Source: Candidatus Lithacetigena glycinireducens (GTDB lineage: Bacteria; Coprothermobacterota; HKB111). From it: a stretch of 24,963 nucleotides of DNA. The translations under genes were made by a program, and so were the position numbers. The number at the start of each line of letters is the position of its first letter. The stretch's first letter is position 1. Location: the NCBI GenBank assembly GCA_018725485.1, contig QLUP01000002.1, forward strand, positions 1-24,963, given 5' to 3'. Of the stretch, positions 8,043-16,212 are shown one piece after another. The notes under the pieces were generated by a model. It made no database searches and was not told the DNA's origin. It worked only from the letters and a program-made list of their open reading frames with translations.

Positions 8043-8833
8043 AGTAAAAACGTAATAATAAAGATAATAAGGCTCAATAATAAAATCACCAGATCAATAA
8101 AAAGAAACCTGGTTTCTTTTAACCTGGTTCTCTTTCCCCCAACTTTATAACCTCTGATTTCCATGGCTATTGCTAAGTCGTCAGCCCTAATTATAGCGCT
8201 GTAAATCATTGGAATAACTATACTAACAACATTATTAACTCTATTTTTTAATCTCCAGGAAGAAAAATTTGCCCCTCGGGCTAACTGTGCTTTCTTAATT
8301 CTTTCAGCTTCTTCATAAATCACCGGTAAAAATCTTAAAGACAATGAAAGCATCAAAGAAAATTGGTTAACTGGTAACCCCAACCAGGAAAAGGGCTTAA
8401 GTAAACTGCTTATAGCCTCTACCAGGTTTACTGGAGATGTGGTCAGAGAAATTAACATAGTAAAACCAACTATCAATATTATCCGTGACGATAAAATCAA
8501 TGACTTCTGGATTCCCTGTACTGTTATATTCAGGAAACCCCTAGACAGTAATGGCTCACCGGGAGTAGTAAACAGATGGACTAAGGAAGAAAAAAAGATT
8601 ATCCAGATTATTGGCTTAAAAGAATTATATAAAACACTCAAGGGAATTTTAGCTGTCTTATAGACTACTAGCAAAAGGAACAAATATATTATAATAATAG
8701 CTAAATTATAATTAATCAATAAACCGCTCATGAGTAATATCATACATATTAACTTAACTTGAGGATTTAAATTGTGTATAACTGTGTTAAGCGGGAGAAA
8801 ATATCCAATTAAGCTCTTATAGTTTTGAAACAT
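8039..8833 (-). CDS. ecfT: ECF transporter transmembrane (T) component
   Basis: This 264-residue membrane scaffold belongs to an energy-coupling-factor transporter and couples the two ATPases to exchangeable substrate-binding S components. About five membrane segments are seen (roughly 28-58, 70-88, 112-135, 155-172 region, 244-263), with a cytoplasmic region carrying the coupling motifs. The first is ARG at 185-187. The second is IRG at 226-228 in AMEIRGY, where Ala-Arg-Gly is more usual; the key arginine is kept. The ATG at 8833 lies inside ecfA2 (25-base overlap). No S component is encoded nearby, so this looks like a group II (shared) module for vitamins or trace metals. Confidence 0.94.
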   Translation of the reverse strand: MFQNYKSLIGYFLPLNTVIHNLNPQVKLICMILLMSGLLINYNLAIIIIYLFLLLVVYKTAKIPLSVLYNSFKPIIWIIFFSSLVHLFTTPGEPLLSRGFLNITVQGIQKSLILSSRIILIVGFTMLISLTTSPVNLVEAISSLLKPFSWLGLPVNQFSLMLSLSLRFLPVIYEEAERIKKAQLARGANFSSWRLKNRVNNVVSIVIPMIYSAIIRADDLAIAMEIRGYKVGGKRTRLKETRFLFIDLVILLLSLIIFIITFLL

Positions 8834-9666
8834 TCTTCAATTTCTTTAATTAATTCTAACCGGGTTATTATTCTGTCGTTTATCTTTAACCCCTTTTCTT
8901 TCAGGGTTAAAGCTATTCCTCTATTTATGGGAGGTTCAATATTTAAGTTTTTCCAATCTTCGTTCTTAATAAAATACTCTTTTAATCCTCCGTGATATAC
9001 CAGTTTTCCTTCAGATAAAATTATTCCTCGTTCACAAATAGATAGGGCCTCTTCGAGGGAGTGAGTAATATAAATAATAATCGAATTATTTATTTTCTTG
9101 TATTCTTTAAGAAAGGTAAGTACTTCTTTTTTACCTCTGGCATCGAGGCCTGAGATAGGTTCATCCAAAACCAGGATTGAGCTCTTCATAGCCAAAACCC
9201 CTGCCAGGGCAACTTTTCTTTTTTCACCACCGCTTAGAAACAAGGGATTTCTATATCTAATAGCCAGGGGATTAAAACCTACTAAATGCAATGCTTCCTG
9301 AACTTGAAATTCAACCGCTTCCTCGGGAAAACCTAAATTTCTTAAACCAAAGGCTACATCCTCATATACTGTTTCCCCGAATAATTGCGTTTCAGGGAAT
9401 TGAAAAACCATACCTACAGCTCTTCTAAGCTCCTGTAGATTAACCCCAGGTTTTACTGTTATTCCATCTACTACCACTTCTCCGGTCGTAGGAAATAATA
9501 ATCCATTAATATGTTGAGCCAGGGTCGATTTACCCGAACCTACCCCACCCAGAACAGCAAAACCCTCTCCATCTTCAACAGAAAATGAAATGCTATCAAG
9601 TGCTTTTTTTTCCCAGGGAAACCCAAAATTGTATATATGTGTCAGTTCCTGTACTGATATTCCCAT
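8809..9666 (-). CDS. ecfA2: ECF transporter ATPase, EcfA2 type
   Basis: This 285-residue ABC ATPase is one of the paired energising subunits. The N-terminal THIYNFGFPWEKKALD stretch is typical of EcfA2. All catalytic motifs are present: Walker A GGVGSGKST (40-48), Q-loop Gln89, signature LSGGEKR (144-150), Walker B ILVLDEP (164-170) with Glu169, and H-loop His202 in ITHSLEEA. The C-terminal 50 residues form the usual EcfA extension. Its ATG at 9666 lies within the end of ecfA1 (25-base overlap) without a clear Shine-Dalgarno sequence, consistent with coupled translation. Of the two ATPases it is the one with an intact H-loop. Confidence 0.95.
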   Translation of the reverse strand: MGISVQELTHIYNFGFPWEKKALDSISFSVEDGEGFAVLGGVGSGKSTLAQHINGLLFPTTGEVVVDGITVKPGVNLQELRRAVGMVFQFPETQLFGETVYEDVAFGLRNLGFPEEAVEFQVQEALHLVGFNPLAIRYRNPLFLSGGEKRKVALAGVLAMKSSILVLDEPISGLDARGKKEVLTFLKEYKKINNSIIIYITHSLEEALSICERGIILSEGKLVYHGGLKEYFIKNEDWKNLNIEPPINRGIALTLKEKGLKINDRIITRLELIKEIEECFKTIRA

Positions 9667-10475
9667 AATAATTTATCAGCTAACTCTTCCCTGGTATAGC
9701 ATATTTCTTTAATAAACCCCATTCCTATTAATTCTTGAGAAATAGCTGCGTAAGCAGGTAAATCAAATCCTATTAAGCCCATAACTTCAGAATCTCTCAG
9801 GAATGGAGATATATGACCATCATAACAGACCTTTCCCTTATCTAAAAGAATAACCCTTTCAGAAGGAATAACTTCATCTATACAAGAAGTTATTTGAACT
9901 ATGGTTATCCCTTTAGTTTTTTTTAAGAACCTTATTGTTTCTAAAACCTGTTCCTTACTTCTATAATCAAGTAATACAGTAGCTTCATCAAGAATTAAGC
10001 ATTCTGGTTCCATAACAACTATTGAAGCAATTGCTAACTTCTGCTTTTCCCCCCCCGATAAAAGATGAGTAGGGTAGTCTTTTTTGTCCCAGAGATGCAA
10101 ACTCCTCAATGTGTCCTCAACTTTCCTTTTTATTTCAACCGGTGGAATTTCCAAATTTTCTAAGCCAAAAGCCACATCTTCTTCAACTATACCTGAAACA
10201 ATTTGATTGTCAGGGTTTTGTAGTATTAATCCTACTCTCTTTCTAAGACTGGGCTTTAGGCAACCATTTTCTTTAGATGACCAGGTAACAGTTCCCTCGG
10301 TAGGCTTCAATAACCCGCTAATTACTTTAGCTAAGGTTGATTTACCTGAACCATTGTTTCCTACTAAAGAAATATACTCGCCTTTCCCCAAAGACAAAGA
10401 CACCCCTCGCAGAACCTGTATCTCTCGAGGGGTATCATTATGGTAACTAAAATAAACATTATTAAGCTTTAACAA
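9642..10475 (-). CDS. ecfA1: ECF transporter ATPase, EcfA1 type, lacking the H-loop histidine
   Basis: This 277-residue ABC ATPase is the first of the ECF pair. It has Walker A GNNGSGKST (39-47), Q-loop Gln86, signature LSGGEKQ (139-145) and Walker B CLILDEAT with Glu164. The switch histidine expected after the last strand (ITH) is Ser197 instead, in ITSCIDEV; the codon TCT (9885-9887) reads clearly. The D-loop region ATVLLD also departs from the usual ATSMLD. The start is TTG at 10475, immediately after the rplQ TAA and in the same frame, with no proper ribosome binding site, so expression probably depends on termination-reinitiation from rplQ. Identity as EcfA1 is supported by position and by its order before ecfA2-ecfT. 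Confidence 0.93.
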   Translation of the reverse strand: MLKLNNVYFSYHNDTPREIQVLRGVSLSLGKGEYISLVGNNGSGKSTLAKVISGLLKPTEGTVTWSSKENGCLKPSLRKRVGLILQNPDNQIVSGIVEEDVAFGLENLEIPPVEIKRKVEDTLRSLHLWDKKDYPTHLLSGGEKQKLAIASIVVMEPECLILDEATVLLDYRSKEQVLETIRFLKKTKGITIVQITSCIDEVIPSERVILLDKGKVCYDGHISPFLRDSEVMGLIGFDLPAYAAISQELIGMGFIKEICYTREELADKLLWEYQYRN

Positions 10476-10826
10476 TTACACCCATTCTAACAAAACCATG
10501 GAAGCTCCGTCGCCTTTCCTCGGGGAAAGAGGTAAGGTTCGAGTGTAACCACCTGGACGATCAGAATATTTAGGAGCTAACTCTTTAATTAATTTATAAA
10601 GAGCATCTTTAGAATAAAGATAAGAATCCAGATACCTTATAGAGGCTAAATCATTCTTTTTAGCTAATCTAACCACTTTAGGAACCACTTTCTGAACTTC
10701 TTTAATCTTAGCCTCAGTAGAAGATATTTTTCCATATAAAATTAATGATGTAACTAAAGAACGTAATAAACTCAATCTATGCTGAGTCGGTCTTCCTAAT
10801 TTTCTCTGACCAATTTTATGTCTCAT
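10476..10826 (-). CDS. rplQ: 50S ribosomal protein L17
   Basis: This 116-residue protein has the L17 fold. The RKLGRPTQHRLSLLRSLVT start (8-26), a central NDLA segment, and GGYTRTLPLSPRKGDGASM near the C-terminus (92-110) correspond to the conserved GGYTR-x-GDGAPM block. L17 lies near the peptide exit tunnel of the large subunit. The ATG at 10826 has a strong AAGGAGG-type site (rev. comp. of CCTCCTT, 10832-10838) and overlaps the end of rpoA by 11 bases. rpoA-rplQ order is universal in bacteria. Its stop codon abuts ecfA1 in the same frame. Confidence 0.97.
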   Translation of the reverse strand: MRHKIGQRKLGRPTQHRLSLLRSLVTSLILYGKISSTEAKIKEVQKVVPKVVRLAKKNDLASIRYLDSYLYSKDALYKLIKELAPKYSDRPGGYTRTLPLSPRKGDGASMVLLEWV

Positions 10827-11742
10827 TAATATCCTCCTTCAAACTCATACCGATATCATGTAATTTTTTTTCTAATTCTTCTAATGCCTTTTCTCCGAAA
10901 CCATCTATTTCTATAAAATCGTTTCTGGACATAATAGTTATCTTATCAACTGAAGATAATCCTTCTCTCAACAATATATTTTCAACTCTTTTCTTCAAAT
11001 TTAAACTCTGTATTGAAATAAGTTCAAGTTTCTCATCCTTAACTTTTTCTATAGGCTTTTCCATAATATTTAAGTGGCTTTTTAGAATGCTGATTGCCCT
11101 GGTGAAAGCATCCCAGGGACTGATTGCCTTGTTCGTCCATATTTCGAGAGTTAATTTATCATAATCAATTTCACGGCCTACCCTGGTTGGTTCTACCTGA
11201 TAGTTTACTTTTACCACGGGGGAAAAATATGAGTCAAGAGCGATAGAATTAAGAGGATAGGAAAAGGCTTCTTTACTAACTTGAGATGGCATGTAACCTA
11301 CGCCCTTTGCCAGGAATAGCTCCATCTCTACTTCAACATCTCTTTCCATGGTGAGAAAAACCTGCTCGGGATTAACCACCATAATTTCTCCCTCAACTAT
11401 ATCAGAACCGGATACAAAGCCGGGTCCTACCTTCCTGATGACATATGACTTAGGATTTTCAATACTGTAATCCCCTATCAAATTCACTACCAGGTTCCTG
11501 ATGTTTAACGCAATCCTGGGTCCATCCTCCTTTATACCATTTACATAAGTAAATTCATGGGGAAGATTAGACATTCTAAAACCAATAATTTTAGAACCTT
11601 CTATGCTGCTTAATAAAACTCTCCTCAAAGCATTGCCAATAGTAGTTCCATAACCCTTGTAAAGAGGAGTAACTATCAACCGTAAATAATCTGAAGTTAA
11701 AGCGTCTTTAATTACTTCAACGCCTTCTGTGAAGGAAATCAT
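10816..11742 (-). CDS. rpoA: DNA-directed RNA polymerase alpha subunit
   Basis: This 308-residue subunit initiates RNA polymerase assembly. The N-terminal dimerisation domain (about 1-230) has the GNALRRVLLSSIEGS motif (36-50) and HEFTYVNGIKED. After a linker, the C-terminal DNA-binding domain spans about 245-303. There Arg252 and Asn255 align with E. coli Arg265 and Asn268 (UP-element contacts). Gly283 and Lys285 also align, but the positions of E. coli Asn294 and Ser299 are Gly281 and Ala286. The ATG at 11742 follows GGAGGGGA by a short spacer. It sits between rpsD and rplQ as in nearly all bacteria. Confidence 0.97.
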   Translation of the reverse strand: MISFTEGVEVIKDALTSDYLRLIVTPLYKGYGTTIGNALRRVLLSSIEGSKIIGFRMSNLPHEFTYVNGIKEDGPRIALNIRNLVVNLIGDYSIENPKSYVIRKVGPGFVSGSDIVEGEIMVVNPEQVFLTMERDVEVEMELFLAKGVGYMPSQVSKEAFSYPLNSIALDSYFSPVVKVNYQVEPTRVGREIDYDKLTLEIWTNKAISPWDAFTRAISILKSHLNIMEKPIEKVKDEKLELISIQSLNLKKRVENILLREGLSSVDKITIMSRNDFIEIDGFGEKALEELEKKLHDIGMSLKEDINET

Positions 11743-11755
11743 ATCTCCCCTCCTA

Positions 11756-12385
11756 TTATCTGGAGTAGAATTCTACTACTAATTGTTCGTTGATCGGTAA
11801 TTCCACCATATTCCTCTTAGGAATCCCTATAACCCTACCGCCCCTCCCATCACTTAGATATTCAAGCCAGACAGGAACATTCTTACTGTTTAAAACTTCC
11901 ATTGCTTCTTCTATTTGTGGGCTTTTAGTAATGGCTGAAGTAAGTTTAATTTCCTGGCCAACTTTGGTGAGGTAAGATGGAGAATATACTTTTCTACCAT
12001 CAACATAAATATGACCATGGACTATCAGTTGGCGTGCAAATGCCCTTGATCCAGCAAAACCCAGTCTGTAAAGAACATTGTCGAGCCTTCTTTCTAATAA
12101 TTCTACTAACTTTTCACCGGTAGGGGTAGCTCTTTGCCTGGAAGCAACCTCAAAAAATCTTCTAAACTGGGCTTCCATAAGCCCATAATACCTTTTGAGT
12201 TTCTGTTTTGCTCTCAATCTCAAGCCGTATTCTGTAAATTTACTTCTCATTAATTTCAATTGGCCAGGAACCGTTTCCCTTTTAACCAATGAACATTTAC
12301 TGGAATAACACCTTTCTCCTTTTAGAAACAGTTTTATTCCTTCTCTTCTACACATTCTGCAACTAGGACCGATATATCTTGCCAC
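11756..12385 (-). CDS. rpsD: 30S ribosomal protein S4, zinc-binding form
   Basis: This 209-residue protein is a primary 16S rRNA binder and translational repressor in many bacteria. The N-terminus carries a complete zinc finger, Cys9-x2-Cys12 and Cys26-x4-Cys31 (the C+ type). The S4 RNA-binding domain (about 97-160) has LDNVLYRLGFAGSRAFARQL and VHGHIYVDGR. The start is GTG at 12385, supported by AGGAGGT (rev. comp. of ACCTCCT near 12393-12399). In E. coli S4 represses the alpha operon; no matching leader structure was recognised here. Confidence 0.97.
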   Translation of the reverse strand: MARYIGPSCRMCRREGIKLFLKGERCYSSKCSLVKRETVPGQLKLMRSKFTEYGLRLRAKQKLKRYYGLMEAQFRRFFEVASRQRATPTGEKLVELLERRLDNVLYRLGFAGSRAFARQLIVHGHIYVDGRKVYSPSYLTKVGQEIKLTSAITKSPQIEEAMEVLNSKNVPVWLEYLSDGRGGRVIGIPKRNMVELPINEQLVVEFYSR

Positions 12386-12398
12386 TTTTATTTACCTC

Positions 12399-12794
12399 CT
12401 AAGTTCTTCTGCGCTTGGGTGGACGGCACCCGTTATGGGGTATCGGAGTTACATCCTTAATACTCTTTACCTCAAGACCATGCGCTTGAAGGGCTCTTAT
12501 AGCAGTCTCGCGACCTGAACCAGGTCCCTGAACTCTAACATCAACTTCAGTTACTCCAAATTCTGCTTTAGCTTTTTTTGCCAAATTCTCAGCTGCTATT
12601 TGTGCCGCAAAAGGTGTGCCCTTCCTAGTACCTTTGAAACCAACCGCACCAGAGGTAATAGAGCATACTGTATTTCCCTTAGTATCAGTCAAAGTTATAA
12701 TGGTGTTATTAAAACTCGAATGAATATGGGCAACTACAAAAGGCACTATCTTATTTTCTTTTTTCTTTCTCTTAATTTGCCTTTTTACTGGCAT
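12399..12794 (-). CDS. rpsK: 30S ribosomal protein S11
   Basis: This 131-residue platform protein has the very conserved core [16 protein letters not shown] (22-37) and [18 protein letters not shown], and ends in the basic tail [11 protein letters not shown] that binds 16S rRNA near the decoding centre and Shine-Dalgarno helix. The start is ATG at 12794 with an upstream AGGAGG-type site, nine bases after rpsM. Order rpsM-rpsK-rpsD-rpoA-rplQ is the standard alpha operon. Confidence 0.97.
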   Translation of the reverse strand: MPVKRQIKRKKKENKIVPFVVAHIHSSFNNTIITLTDTKGNTVCSITSGAVGFKGTRKGTPFAAQIAAENLAKKAKAEFGVTEVDVRVQGPGSGRETAIRALQAHGLEVKSIKDVTPIPHNGCRPPKRRRT

Positions 12795-12803
12795 AATATC
12801 CTC

Positions 12804-13175
12804 CTATTTCCCTCTTTTAATGCCTGATGCTTTACGGGGACCCTTTCTAGTCCGCGCATTAGTACGGGTTCTCTGGCCTCTCACAGGCATTCCTCTTTTG
12901 TGCCTAAGTCCGCGGTAGCATCCAAGGCTAACTAATCGTCGGATGTTTAAGTGCACCTCCTTTCTTAAATCACCCTCAACTTTATATTCCTTACTGATTA
13001 CTTCATTTAAAGTATGTATTTGGTCAGAGGTCAGCTCTCTTACCCTAATAGCTCCATCGATTCCTGTATCTGCAAGAACCTGGTTTACATTAACCGGACC
13101 TATCCCATATATATATCTTAAAGCATATTCTAATTTTTTATCCTTTGGCAAATCGATACCGACTATACGCGCCAT
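12804..13175 (-). CDS. rpsM: 30S ribosomal protein S13
   Basis: This 123-residue head protein of the small subunit contacts the P-site tRNA with its tail. It begins with [21 protein letters not shown] and has the YGIGP helix-hairpin motif (23-28). It ends with the conserved basic stretch around [25 protein letters not shown] and an arginine/lysine tail. The ATG at 13175 has AAGGAA upstream. It lies between rpmJ and rpsK, the usual place. Confidence 0.97.
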   Translation of the reverse strand: MARIVGIDLPKDKKLEYALRYIYGIGPVNVNQVLADTGIDGAIRVRELTSDQIHTLNEVISKEYKVEGDLRKEVHLNIRRLVSLGCYRGLRHKRGMPVRGQRTRTNARTRKGPRKASGIKRGK

Positions 13176-13191
13176 TCTTTATTCCTTCAAA

Positions 13192-13305
13192 TTATCCTTG
13201 CTTTTGCTTGTGTTTGGGATTACTGCAAATAACATATATTACGCCTTCCCTCCGTACGATTTTACACTTATCACATATTTTTTTTACAGAAGGTTTAACT
13301 TTCAT
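13192..13305 (-). CDS. rpmJ: 50S ribosomal protein L36, zinc form
   Basis: This 37-residue protein is read from ATG at 13303-13305 to the TAA complement at 13192-13194. It begins [19 protein letters not shown] and ends with [12 protein letters not shown]. The zinc ligands are Cys11, Cys14, Cys27 and His32, the zinc-binding (C+) L36 that stabilises large-subunit rRNA. A strong ribosome binding site GGAGGAA (rev. comp. of 13311-13317) precedes it. Position between infA and rpsM is the usual one in Bacillota. It is complete although very short. Confidence 0.97.
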   Translation of the reverse strand: MKVKPSVKKICDKCKIVRREGVIYVICSNPKHKQKQG

Positions 13306-13336
13306 TTATCTTCCTCCTACTGTCTTCTTATAACAA

Positions 13337-13552
13337 TCATAAACGGTATACAATACGACCTCTTGTCAAATCATATTGGGAAATCTCGAGTTTGACTTTA
13401 TCACCACATACTATTTTTATATAATTCATTCTCATTTTTCCGCTCAAATAAGCTAATAATCTATGTCCTCCTTCAATTTCAACAATAAAGGTAGCATTTG
13501 GTAAGGTTTCAATCACCTTTCCTTCAGTTTGATAAACATCACTTTTTTTCAT
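13337..13552 (-). CDS. infA: translation initiation factor IF-1
   Basis: This 71-residue S1-type OB-fold protein binds the ribosomal A site during initiation. The order [20 protein letters not shown] (10-29), then [18 protein letters not shown] and [21 protein letters not shown] follows the IF-1 pattern closely. Its length is nearly identical to B. subtilis IF-1. ATG at 13552 is one base after the map stop codon. It lacks the acidic or KOW-protein insert that some Bacillota have between map and infA. Confidence 0.97.
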   Translation of the reverse strand: MKKSDVYQTEGKVIETLPNATFIVEIEGGHRLLAYLSGKMRMNYIKIVCGDKVKLEISQYDLTRGRIVYRL

Positions 13553-13553
13553 A

Positions 13554-14300
13554 TTAGATTGAGGTTATAACCTTCCCCCCTTGAGGAGTAACCAGCACTG
13601 TATGTTCAAAGTGTGCAGCCATACTGCCATCTTTAGTTTTAGCTGTCCAACCATTGCTGCTAATATAAATATCTCCTTTACCGTATGCTACCATTGGTTC
13701 AATTGCCAGAGTCATTCCTTTTTTTAATAATGGGGTGGTAATAGGTAAAGAATAGTTGGGAATAGAGGGTCCTTCATGTAGGTTTTTACCGATTCCGTGT
13801 CCAACAAACTCCCGAACAACTGAAAAGCCTTCTTTTTTGACATGTTCTTCAATACTGGATCCTATCTGGCCAAGGTAATTACCCTCCTTAGCTTGAGCTA
13901 AGCCTATATAAAGTGCTTCTTCGGTAACCTTAATTAGCCTTTGGTTCTCGGGATCAACCCTACCTATACCAAAAGTAATAGCTGCATCAGCTAAAAAACC
14001 ATCAATTTCTACACCCAGGTCAAGTGAAATGATATCTCCATCTGTGATAGATTGGTCAGAAGGAAAGCCATGAACAACCTCTGAATTCAGAGAAACACAA
14101 ATCGCATAAGGGTATCCCCGATAACCTAAAAAAGCAGGTTTTCCTCCAAAAGATTTAATTAATCTTCTTGCTTTTTCATCCAGTTCCTGGGTTTCAATTC
14201 CTACCTGAGCAAAATTCTTCAACTCATTTAACACCACTGCTACAATACGACCAGCTTCTTTCATGAGGCGAATTTCTTCACCATTTTTAATTGATATCAA
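13554..14300 (-). CDS. map: methionine aminopeptidase, type I
   Basis: This 248-residue metallopeptidase removes the initiator methionine co-translationally. The five metal ligands are Asp94, Asp105, His168, Glu201 and Glu232, and His77 is the conserved substrate-side histidine. A longer frame opens at TTG 14327, but I choose TTG 14300. AAGGAG (rev. comp. of 14308-14313) lies 7 bases upstream of it, and the resulting [20 protein letters not shown] begins as other type Ia enzymes do. With this start the gene overlaps adk by 14 bases. secY-adk-map-infA is the standard spc-operon tail. Confidence 0.95.
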   Translation of the reverse strand: MISIKNGEEIRLMKEAGRIVAVVLNELKNFAQVGIETQELDEKARRLIKSFGGKPAFLGYRGYPYAICVSLNSEVVHGFPSDQSITDGDIISLDLGVEIDGFLADAAITFGIGRVDPENQRLIKVTEEALYIGLAQAKEGNYLGQIGSSIEEHVKKEGFSVVREFVGHGIGKNLHEGPSIPNYSLPITTPLLKKGMTLAIEPMVAYGKGDIYISSNGWTAKTKDGSMAAHFEHTVLVTPQGGKVITSI

Positions 14301-14940
14301 GCTTCTTCTCCTTAATTGCTTGTTCAATTATTGAAGCAATATCTTGAATGGAACCCTCTCCAGGAATTGTTAATAACAGTCCTCTGTTAGAAAAATATTC
14401 ATGGAGAGACCTGGTTTTTAACTCATACTTCCTGAGTCTTCCTTCAATAACCTGCATGGTATCATCGCTTCGCTTAGCAAGTCGTGTACTGCAAAAAGAA
14501 CAGAAATTGTCATGATTTTGAAATACTCTCATGCATGAAGGACAGAAAACTCTTTCCTTTAGTCTTTTACACAATTCGTTTTTCTGGAGGGTCAGCTCAA
14601 TCACATAAATATTCCTATTAGAGAGGCTAAGAGATAAAAGCAAGGATTCTAACTCTTTTGCCTGTTCAAGCGTTCTTGGATAACCATCAAGAACTACTCC
14701 ACCCTGGGTAACAATCAATTTCTTAATCTCCGGTAAAAACAATTCTTTCATTAAGGAATCTGGAATTAATTCTCCTTTATCCATATATAATTTTACTTGC
14801 CTGGAAATCGGAACATTTTTTACTACCAGTTCTCTCAAGAAATCACCAGAAGAAAGGTAAGGTAAATGCATTTTCTCACTTAATATCCTACCCTGAGTAC
14901 CCTTTCCTGCTCCTGGAGGTCCAATTAAAAGGAAAACCAT
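14287..14940 (-). CDS. adk: adenylate kinase with a short zinc lid
   Basis: This 217-residue enzyme interconverts ATP+AMP and 2 ADP. It has the P-loop GPPGAGKGTQ (7-16), the AMP-binding region SSGDFLRE (30-37) and LDGYPRT (84-90). The lid carries four cysteines, Cys133-x2-Cys136 and Cys147-x2-Cys150. Only ten residues separate the two pairs, against about sixteen in B. subtilis-type enzymes, and the usual Tyr-His and Pro-Pro of the lid are missing. In the following conserved block (RSDDTMQVI, 157-165) the normal glutamate is Gln163. ATG at 14940, one base from the secY stop. Confidence 0.95.
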   Translation of the reverse strand: MVFLLIGPPGAGKGTQGRILSEKMHLPYLSSGDFLRELVVKNVPISRQVKLYMDKGELIPDSLMKELFLPEIKKLIVTQGGVVLDGYPRTLEQAKELESLLLSLSLSNRNIYVIELTLQKNELCKRLKERVFCPSCMRVFQNHDNFCSFCSTRLAKRSDDTMQVIEGRLRKYELKTRSLHEYFSNRGLLLTIPGEGSIQDIASIIEQAIKEKKLDIN

Positions 14941-14941
14941 A

Positions 14942-16210
14942 CTATTTAAGTAGCCCCTCGTAATGCCTGACTAAAAGGTACGATTCAATCTGTCTCATAG
15001 TTTCCAGGGCAACACCAATAACGATCAAGATTGCTGTACCTCCAAATATAAAAGCTCTCAGACCCAGAATTGAAGTGAAAATATTAGGAGAGATAGCGAT
15101 TAGTCCTAGAAAAACCGCAGCGGGAAAAGTTGCCCGGCTTAAGACTGCACCAATGTGGGCAGCAGTTGCTTCTCCCGGTCTGATCCCGGGTATATAGCCA
15201 CCATACTTTTTAATATCCTTAGCTAACCTGTTAGGGTCAAAAGTTATGGAAGTATAAAAATAGGTGAAGAAAATTATCAACACAAAAAATATAATATTAT
15301 GAGTAAGACCGTTGGGGTCAGCTAAAATCTCTCCGAACTTCCTTAAAGTAGTACCACCTATAAATTGAGCTATGCTGGATGGAAAAACCAAAAATGATGA
15401 AGCAAATATTATTGGCAAAACTCCAGCCTGGATTAGTTTCAGTGGTAAATAGGTGCTTTGTCCTCCATAAACTCTTCTTCCAACAACCTTTCGAGCATAT
15501 TGAACTGGAATTCTTCTTTCAGCCTGATAAGTAAAAATAGTAGCTGCTAATAGTAGGACGCTTCCAGCTAAACCCAGTGCCAGGGTAAATACATGCAGTT
15601 CACCGGTCCTAACTAATTGAAAGGTTGAGATTATGGAAGAGGGTAGTAGAGCAATAATACCTGAGAATATGATAAGCGACACTCCATTGCCTATGCCTAT
15701 CTCAGTTAACAACTCTCCCAGCCAAAGTATTAACATGGCCCCTGCAGTTAAAGCTAAGGCTATGATACTCAAAGATAAAAAACTCGTTTCTTTGAGCATT
15801 CCCAGGCGGGATAATGCTACTGCCATAGCATAGGATTGTAAAGTACCCAGGACTACTGTTAAATATCGGACATACTTTTGTATTTGTTCTCTACCTTCCT
15901 GCCCTTCTTCCCGTGATAGTTCTTCTAATCGAGGTATAACTGAGGTTAACAGTTGCATAATAATCGAAGCGTTAATATAAGGTAATACGCCTAAAGCAAA
16001 TAATGAAGCATTAGCTAACCCACCACCAGAAAATAGGTTCAATAAACCCAAAACACCACCTTGCTCAACCAAACTTTTTAATTTTTCTGCTTGTATATAG
16101 GGAACAGGAATAAAAGTTCCTATCCTGATTAAAGCGAGCATGAGTAAAGTATTCAAAAATCTTACTTTTAACTCTTTAATTCCTAAAGCACTTAACAGAT
16201 TTTGCCACAT
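14942..16210 (-). CDS. secY: protein translocase subunit SecY
   Basis: This 422-residue pore subunit of the SecYEG translocase has ten predicted membrane segments. It begins in SecY style with a soluble helix, then RIGTFIPVPYI (30-40), the plug-region residues around LNLFSGGGLANASLFALGVLPYI, and the RRIPVQYARKVVGRRVYGG cytoplasmic loop. Near the C-terminus come the IKKYGGYIPGIRPGEAT region and the conserved final ESYLLVRHYEGL. Length matches Bacillota SecY. It starts with ATG at 16210, two bases after rplO. Confidence 0.97.
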   Translation of the reverse strand: MWQNLLSALGIKELKVRFLNTLLMLALIRIGTFIPVPYIQAEKLKSLVEQGGVLGLLNLFSGGGLANASLFALGVLPYINASIIMQLLTSVIPRLEELSREEGQEGREQIQKYVRYLTVVLGTLQSYAMAVALSRLGMLKETSFLSLSIIALALTAGAMLILWLGELLTEIGIGNGVSLIIFSGIIALLPSSIISTFQLVRTGELHVFTLALGLAGSVLLLAATIFTYQAERRIPVQYARKVVGRRVYGGQSTYLPLKLIQAGVLPIIFASSFLVFPSSIAQFIGGTTLRKFGEILADPNGLTHNIIFFVLIIFFTYFYTSITFDPNRLAKDIKKYGGYIPGIRPGEATAAHIGAVLSRATFPAAVFLGLIAISPNIFTSILGLRAFIFGGTAILIVIGVALETMRQIESYLLVRHYEGLLK

Positions 16211-16212
16211 AA

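Noticed and set aside
12600-13395. Plus-strand open frames opposite rpsK, rpsM, rpmJ and infA
   Set aside because: They are mirror frames of well-conserved ribosomal genes and resemble no protein; the AT-rich code leaves the opposite strand open by chance.
14301-14327. Longer map start at TTG 14327
   Set aside because: It adds nine residues not found in the family and has no ribosome binding site, whereas TTG 14300 has AAGGAG at the right distance.
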